The notes under the pieces were generated by a model. It had not been told where the DNA came from and did no database searches. It saw nothing but the letters and a program-made list of their open reading frames with translations. Shown in pieces: positions 58,193-64,000 of a stretch of 64,000 nucleotides of DNA (position 1 is the first letter of the stretch; every line of letters begins with the position of its first letter). This DNA is from Henricia sp. BOLD:AAB3569 (lineage: Eukaryota; Echinodermata; Asteroidea; Spinulosida; Echinasteridae), in NCBI GenBank assembly GCA_037783545.1, contig JBBELK010001000.1:620001-684000 (forward strand), written 5' to 3'. The position numbers were made by a program, and so were the translations under genes.

Positions 58193-58793
58193 ACCCGTGA
58201 ACAGGGCGTCGTATTCTCCGCCATGTTGCTGTTTGTAACCCCAAATCTGTGACAAACTCACGCAAATAAAAATTTGTCCCTTGGCTCTGATATTTGCTCA
58301 ATAGCTGCACTCACCCAAGCGTGTACAAATTCCGAAGAGTACGCGTCGATCTGATGTCTAGCTTCGGTGAAATCGTGGGGCAAACTTGAGACCCTCCGTG
58401 CGATAAAATACAGACTGTTTGCCCAAAAAATAAAATATGCGCATGCGCAAGAGCGTAGAGGTCAACACTAGACTGGTTTCATATCCTCATATTTACTTCC
58501 CTTCGTCGTATAAGATAAAGGGAAGTAAATATGAGAACAGCGAACCAGTCTAGCTTGTGTTGACCTCTTCGCTCTTGCGCACGAAGGGTCTCAAGTTTGC
58601 CCCACGATTTCACCGAAACTAGACATCGGATCGATGCGTACTCTTCGGAATATTTACACGCTTGAGACGGGCGAGTGCAGCTATTGAGCAAATCTCAGAG
58701 CCAAGAGACAAATTTCATTTGCGTGAGTTTGCCACAGATTTGGGGTTGGAAACGGCAACAGGGCGGAGAATACGACGCCCTGTTCACGAGTCT
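58193..58793. repeat. 600-bp near-perfect palindrome
   Basis: The left arm begins CGTGAACAGGGCGTCGTATT and the right arm ends AATACGACGCCCTGTTCACG. The match continues through CTCAAGTTTGCCCCACGATT / AATCGTGGGGCAAACTTGAG to a centre at about 58505, between TTTACTTCCCTT and AAGGGAAGTAAA. Each arm is roughly 300 bp. It is non-coding and either a fold-back transposon or an inverted duplication. Confidence 0.75.
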
Positions 58794-59360
58794 AATTTCG
58801 AACATGCGTTGCTGAGTGCACAGTGACCAAACAACACAAACATTTTTCAGCGAACACACGATCGAGTATAGATAGAAACACATTTTTTTTTTTTCCTGTG
58901 AGCAAATATGGCATAAATAATCGTGTAAGGGTTTATTTATTGGACCGACTTGAAAAAGGTGTCCTTTTCACAGTTTTGTTTTTCGAATTAACTTAGGGCC
59001 TATGGCTATGTGCAAGACTGAAATTTGAAATTTGGAACAACTAGGCTTATTTTAAATGATTGCAAAAAAAGCCTTGATGTTTGGCCTCTCAAAAAAACAA
59101 AACAAAACAAGGACGGCAGGCACATTCATTATTTATGCAGTCAAAAGTTAAACATGAACCCGACTACCGGTATCACAACCATGCCCGCGGTGGCATGTCA
59201 TTCAGATATGTCAGCCGCCATTGCTTTTGTGTACACTCCAGACCAGTCAATGCCAGACGGTCGCGGTCCCTGTTCGTAGGGTGTCCACCCGGCCGTACCC
59301 AGTCCGCACCGCCGTCGTCCTGCGTCAAATGTCGATCACAAAATGATACATTCCTTGCGC

Positions 59361-59400
59361 TCAATACTCACCTGTAATTGTTACAGCCACGGTACGCAGA
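59361..59400 (-). promoter_or_regulatory. Candidate splice donor of an upstream (non-coding) E-protein exon
   Basis: On the minus strand, ACAG followed by GTGAGTATTG (junction between 59372 and 59371) is a near-consensus donor. It lies 3.7 kb upstream of the start-codon exon, and E-protein genes usually have non-coding 5' exons. No reading frame supports it, so it is a lead only. Confidence 0.2.
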
Positions 59401-59887
59401 CGTCAAGAATGAAACATAACTTTGAACAACACCTAGTTTCCAATAATACGTTGCCTTGGTTATTCTTCAAAACCCCATTAATTCCTGGAGAAACGTGCAT
59501 ATGGACTCCGATACACATTCACCCACAATGTGTAAAGCACCATGCCTAAATACACATAAACCACAACAAGCAGGCAGACATCTTTATTCTTCAACACGGC
59601 TTTTGTTGAGATTTCTTGTACATCATATTCTTCCGCTGGTGTGACCTTTCGCCAATGACTGTTTGAGATGGATTTTATGAAGTTTTGCCGTCATATTTTT
59701 ACAATTAACGACATTTCTGAAAATCAGCTAGCTGAATTTGGGGTGTAGTTTGTTCTGATTTTGATATGGTAGTGAAAAATGTAACTTTTAAGAACTATTT
59801 TTTCAGTCGGCCCAGCTAGAACTGTGACATCTCCGCTGGCGAACTGTAGAGGTCGCTTCGGTCATTTTAAAGGTGTGGTCGTGATCG

Positions 59888-59940
59888 GTTGGGGCGGGGA
59901 CCAGGGGAATGGGCGGGGCGGGGATGGGCGTGGTGGTAGA
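59888..59940. promoter_or_regulatory. GC-box cluster, possible promoter
   Basis: Several GGGGCGGGG/GGGCGGGGC motifs (Sp1-type) sit in about 50 bases in an otherwise AT-rich region, upstream of the E-protein exons on the minus strand. No TATA box or initiator was identified. It could also be a fragment of an unrecognised repeat. Confidence 0.22.
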
Positions 59941-60213
59941 AATGAGGGATTGCTATCCTGAAATCGAAACTTCAGAAAATAGAACATTCGTCAGCAATCT
60001 AACGCGTCGATATATTTTAAAAAGAAAAAAATACACAAAATGTGCTCCAAAAAATTACGTTTTATATATTTATTTCCTTAGTTTCTCTTAGACAAGGGAT
60101 GATTTGAAGGAATTTTTTTATGTTTACTTGCATTCGGAGATAATTAAGTAGGGCACTGGAGATTTACAATGTAGTGAGCAGAACAATAGTTCATCATGAG
60201 GCCTAGCTTGTGC

Positions 60214-60638
60214 CAGTGTTGTAGTACTCGAATCCAGGACTCGTACTCGAGTCACAATTTCCGTGACTCGGACTCGACTCGAGTCACATTGGAAAATGAC
60301 TTGGTCTCGGACTCGACCATAAATGACTCGGACTCGAATACGGTGACTCGTGACTCACGAGTCACATATTTCAAAAAAAGAAAAACGATATATATTTGCC
60401 CGCTTAATGCAAGATTCTTAGGGGAAAAACAGTCCGATGCGTGAATATGTACACTGCTTCACCAAGCCGGCAAGGAGCGCATCGAGTACATCATCATTTC
60501 ACATTGTGTGAACGAAATATAGCAGATTCAGTTTCATTAATTTAGCTAACAAGTAACTCGTGACTCGGACTCGGACTCGAGGCTAGTGACTCGAGACTCG
60601 GACTCGGACTCGATATTGGTGACTCGACTACAACACTG
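60214..60638. mobile_element. hAT-like element with GACTCGGACTCGA arrays, 425 bp
   Basis: Ends CAGTGTTGTAG and CTACAACACTG are perfect inverted repeats. The 8-bp target duplication GCTTGTGC is exact (60206-60213, 60639-60646). Both ends carry clusters of GACTCG/CGAGTC motifs (60238-60365 and 60555-60628), separated by unrelated sequence. It is related in ends and motif to 2305 and 21295. Confidence 0.88.
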
Positions 60639-61504
60639 GCTTGTGCATACACTTATCAATTCATTTACGGTCATAAAAACCCTTTTGGAAATTGTTTTGG
60701 TCAAGGATTACAATTACAAATACATATGCATGTCATATGAACAAAGTTGTGATGTCACATTTATAGGCAAACACAGAATAAATCCCAGTCAACTGTGCAA
60801 CAAAGGATTCTACTATTTCAGTAATTTCCCCAACTTGCTGAAACTTTTGTAACCTCTGTCTTTTGGGGTTTGTTGTACACCAAGGCAACTTAAACGGGGA
60901 CTCAAAAGTGCAAAAAAAAAAGGTTTTTCTTTACTTGTGTGCTTCGCTTCTGAAGTGATGTGCCCAAACAGCGCCCTCTTTCTGTGAGTTTTTGTGATGT
61001 GCCGGGCCATTCACCCCGTCGGTCTCTGTGCCTATCCCTGAAAAGAAATAACTTATTCATACAATAATTGGGGCAAGCTGGGCGGGGGTTTGGGTCGTAT
61101 CTTAAGTGACCTCTGGGAGGGTTGATTATCTCATTGAAGGGTTTATCTATATCTCTCTGCGCTTAGCACGTGATAGTCAAATAATCCCAATCAGTGAGGC
61201 CTATGAAATTGAAACAACATTTTCCACCAACAGAAAGTTGCTGGATATAAGTTTCATTGGTCGAGTTCGGGCGATCCCGAACGACGGGAACAAGACCCGA
61301 GAACACCCGAACACCGCACTCGGAACAGGATTTATGGCCAGTGCAAAATGAAATATTAATCATCGGTGTATTTTCCGAATAATAGTACTCCAGCCACGGA
61401 TTTTAGTCAAGCAACTGGTCAGTTTCGGGTTTTGAACTTGCGATAGGCGCAGCCTATTCAGTTTTTTTTATCAAAAATAAATCCCTTTTGGTTGCCTAAG
61501 CAGC

Positions 61505-61858
61505 GTGCGACAACACACCCGTCTCGTCACATTGTTTAAGATCTTCAGAATTGAGTTGGCTATTGACATAAACAACTACTGCAAACCGAAACCATCTAGG
61601 TCAAGAAAAGGCCATAATAGACAAGTGATGCTTCATGATTCAGTTAAAACAATAATTATATGTAACAATCATTTTCCGAATCAATTGATAATTATGTGGA
61701 ATGTTTTCCCTATCAACCGTCTTTGCAACATCTACATCAAATCAGAGGAAATAAATCCCAATAGACAGCACATCACCCTCCCCAAACCTCCAGTTATACT
61801 TATACATGAGGATGTTTTTTTTTGTATTTTCTACAACTTCAAACAAGGTATAAGGTAA
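61505..61858 (+). pseudogene. Non-LTR retrotransposon (jockey-like) RT C-terminal remnant
   Basis: An open frame of 117 codons with the C-terminal signature of LINE ORF2: TRLVTLFKIF, AIDINNYCKPKPSRSRKGHN, then a NHFPNQLIIMWNVFPINRL segment corresponding to the usual FFPRTIxxWNxLP. It has no natural start (GTG in frame) and no upstream polymerase domain, so it is a truncated tail. The frame is intact over this short part. It differs from the LINE at 39605, so two LINE lineages are present. Confidence 0.65.
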
Positions 61859-61973
61859 AAACAGAGGGGAGGGGTAAGGGGCGTATTTCACGCCAATCGT
61901 TCGGGCGGCAAACCCTCAAATTGTTGTTCTGACCAGTTGTTCCAGTTGTACCGCCCGAACTCAGGGCGACCGA

Positions 61974-62157
61974 TTGGTCGAGTTCGGGCGGTTTGTTTTT
62001 GACACGGGTAACTTGTTCTTTGATTGATAGGTGGTGCGATCCTGTTTCGAATGCATATGCACTTATGCAGTGTTCTCGACCCGTGTTCCCGTCGTTCGGG
62101 CGCGAGGGGAAGTTTTAAAACCCGTGTCAGGAACAGACCACCCGAACTCGACCCATG
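61974..62157. mobile_element. GGTCGAGTTCGGGCGGT inverted-repeat element
   Basis: TTGGTCGAGTTCGGGCGG and, at the right, CCACCCGAACTCGACCC are inverted; TTGACACGGGT and CCCGTGTCA extend the arms. Related GGTCGAGTTCGGGCGATCCC occurs at 61259 and CGGGCGGCAAACCC at 61902, so more than one copy or a larger composite is present. Confidence 0.5.
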
Positions 62158-62332
62158 GGTACCAGAAGTACGCCACCAACGTTAGAGTTCCTTCATATGT
62201 TGCGTTCGCCTAGCTCACACGTGTTACGCAAACTTTCACAAGCGTGTTCGATTTGCTAGGCGTGATACTCGTGTCTGGCCCGCGAGCGGGTCTCTGGGCG
62301 AAATGCTCAGTGTGTAATGAGCCGAGATGCAC

Positions 62333-62414
62333 GAGTAGGCACGTTGTGGATTTATTGTCACATCGTTTAAATAAGAAAACCTGCCCCCTGTCATGGCTGC
62401 CGGTGTAAAGGGTC
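62333..62414. repeat. GACCCTTTGCAC MITE, left-truncated copy
   Basis: GGATTTATTGTCACATCGTT, AAAACCTGCCCCCTGTCATG and GGTGTAAAGGGTC are shared with 28290-28373. The left end is missing. Confidence 0.55.
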
Positions 62415-63284
62415 TATTGTAACTGAGTGTATCGATTCCGACGGTATTGTTTTCGTTTCTGACTTCCACATACGCACAGGAAATTAATGTGCACTCATCT
62501 TACTGTTTTCGCGATCATGACCAGAATCATGTTTGTGACGTTTAATTAATTTAACCAATGACAGCGTTGATAGCTAATAAACAAGCCGACCATTTTCTGG
62601 TTATGGTCGCGAAAACATCGATCTGGCATGCCCTGAACCATGCAGAACTTCATTATAATGAACATTTGTAAGTGTGCCCTGAACGCAGATATCTTCATGA
62701 GGCTGTTTAGCAGAGAATGACTGCTTAGGACAGAAAAATATGCCAAGGGAAAAATGGGGAAAAATGTTTGCTGAGAACAAACACTTTCAAGCTGTACTTT
62801 CTGCTGAACAGTTTCATCATTGTCTCTGTGGGTTTTGAGCACCGCGGTGTTCGTTTAGCTTACACGTCTGATACCAACTTACACTTTAGTGCGTTCGATT
62901 TGCCATCACGTGAGGCCACTACCCCAGCTCGCGAGCGAGTCTCCGGTGCAATGTTTGGTGTAATGACGTCACTAGTAACCGTACGGAAGTTGCAAGCAAC
63001 GAAACATGTCGGTCGCGATTTGAGTATTAAAATAAGGACATATTTATGCAAAAAATGGGAAAGAAATGGCTGCTTAAAAGTCACGCTTCCGATTTTTCCC
63101 CTGCAGTACACATTGTCAATGGAAGAAAAACTAACCAATCATATTGCACGTTTCCCAGCATTATTATGCAAATGGTGAATATTTATGTTCTCTATATAGC
63201 GCCCTAGATAATAAATGTAAGACAATTTATGGGGTTGCCTAGTTCCTAGGTAGTCTAGTGTTGAAGACATAGGACGAAGGACTG

Positions 63285-63425
63285 TTAAAGGCAGAGGATC
63301 GTCAGCAATGCGCGCGCGCCAAATTCGTGCCACGAAATGCGCAGCTCCATGCCTTTGCTATGGAGCTGCATATTTCGTGGCACGAATTTGGCGCGCGCGC
63401 ATTGCTGACGAGCCTCTGCCTTTAA
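63285..63425. mobile_element. TTAA palindromic MITE, copy 5
   Basis: TTAA at 63285-63288 and 63422-63425. The arms GCCAAATTCGTGCCACGAAA / TTTCGTGGCACGAATTTGGC are perfect for this stretch, so this is one of the best preserved copies. Confidence 0.82.
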
Positions 63426-63948
63426 GGTAAAAGTTATCGACAAAACGTACATGTATAAGTATGCTCTGCCATTGACGTTGTGTACTGCAGAAAAAAATCG
63501 CGTCCCGCTTGACAACAATCTCCTGTTTTCCCATCAAAAGCGAAACTTCGTGGCGTTCGTTTTGCATCTTCTGGAGGCTTCAACAAAATAATTCGGGACA
63601 GAGACGGGTATCGCGTGATGACAAATCGAACGCGCTGGCATAAATATGTTCCAAGTGTATGCTAAACGAACGCAACTATTGGCATTGACCCAGTCTTTTA
63701 TTGTATTCGGCACCCATTCAATTCAGCGCGGTAAGGGAATGAGATAGGTCTGGGAGCTAGACTAATTACCTGTTAAATTCATTTCGCCCCCAATTATGTT
63801 TTTGTTAAAAAGACTTGCGTGAGTAATTTTGAGGGCGAGTTGGCGTCCATATACCAATTAGTTCCATCAGCTGCGTCGGTATAATATTGCGGTTTTGGCA
63901 AAACATTTGCGGTTTTGCAAACGGGTTTCCCCAAACAACAATGACAGG

Positions 63949-64000
63949 ATGGCGGAATCCCTGGACGAAGACTCGGCTGCTGATGTGACTTTCAAAATCC
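63949..64000 (+). CDS. Possible first coding exon of a gene running off the window
   Basis: An ATG in a good Kozak context (gacaggATGG) opens the frame MAESLDEDSAADVTFKI, which is still open at the window edge. Another ATG eight bases upstream is in a different frame. The acidic start followed by ADVTFKI resembles the beginning of a BTB domain (typical SDVTFxV), but 17 residues are too few to assign it. The 200 bases before it are free of recognised repeats. It points away from the E-protein gene on the other strand. It could equally be a chance open frame. Confidence 0.35.
   Translation, partial: MAESLDEDSAADVTFKI

Larger units (their letters stand above)
62199..63676. mobile_element. GTTGCGTTCGTTTAGC inverted-repeat element, composite
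   Basis: Left GTTGCGTTCGCCTAGC and right GCTAAACGAACGCAAC are inverted; the arms continue about 70 bases (GTTCGATTTG, GGCGTGATACTCGTG). A third copy of the arm in direct orientation occurs at about 62848-62920. Later insertions include a GACCCTTTGCAC MITE fragment (62333-62414) and a TTAA palindrome (63285-63425). A 136-codon plus frame (62768-63178) crosses the third arm and has no recognised product. Confidence 0.5.

Overview
The window is animal genomic DNA dominated by introns and transposons. No bacterial operons, phage genes or CRISPR arrays were seen, and long open frames are almost absent. Spliced exons, tRNA-derived SINEs with Pol III A/B boxes, broken non-LTR retrotransposons and many short inverted-repeat (MITE-like) elements point to a metazoan. 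An E-protein exon pair and the repeat style suggest a marine invertebrate, possibly an echinoderm or another invertebrate deuterostome. That placement is inference; the frequent palindrome TACATGTA fits it but does not prove it.

The clearest host gene is on the minus strand. Exon 55578-55666 holds the start codon and the LxDLLDFS activation motif of the E-protein bHLH factors (daughterless/TCF3/TCF4/TCF12). It is spliced in phase 0 across a 2 kb intron to exon 53392-53578, which begins MFSPP as in that family. No later exons, and no bHLH exon, were recognised to the left. Most of 1-53391 is therefore probably one very large intron, although an intergenic portion cannot be excluded. A possible second gene begins on the plus strand at the right edge (63949 onward), pointing away from the E-protein gene.

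The rest is a dense, nested mobile-element landscape. hAT-like elements with 8-bp target duplications have interiors built of short repeats (2305-3091, 21295-21952, 45461-46488, 60214-60638). TTAA-flanked fold-back families have many copies (for example 5861-6678, 8606-8748, 8745-9013, 47637-47741). Harbinger-like elements with 3-bp duplications occur at 5203-5671, 11051-11544, 25029-25497, 35264-35757, 44386-44860 and 51078-51498. A 250-bp family with 4-bp duplications lies at 18019, 49821 and 54029. There is a mariner-like element (47094-48192), tandem tRNA-SINE units (16020-16900), and two decayed LINE reverse-transcriptase tails (39605-40245, 61505-61858).

The most unusual structure is 35846-37609. 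It is a 1.76 kb element with 37-bp perfect terminal inverted repeats. It carries an exon-like open frame split by a 300-bp palindromic insert, which is itself flanked by a 26-bp direct duplication. A few repeat-poor blocks (about 4380-4860, 23080-23900, 30040-31260) could be conserved regulatory DNA of the E-protein locus, but only comparison with other genomes can show that.
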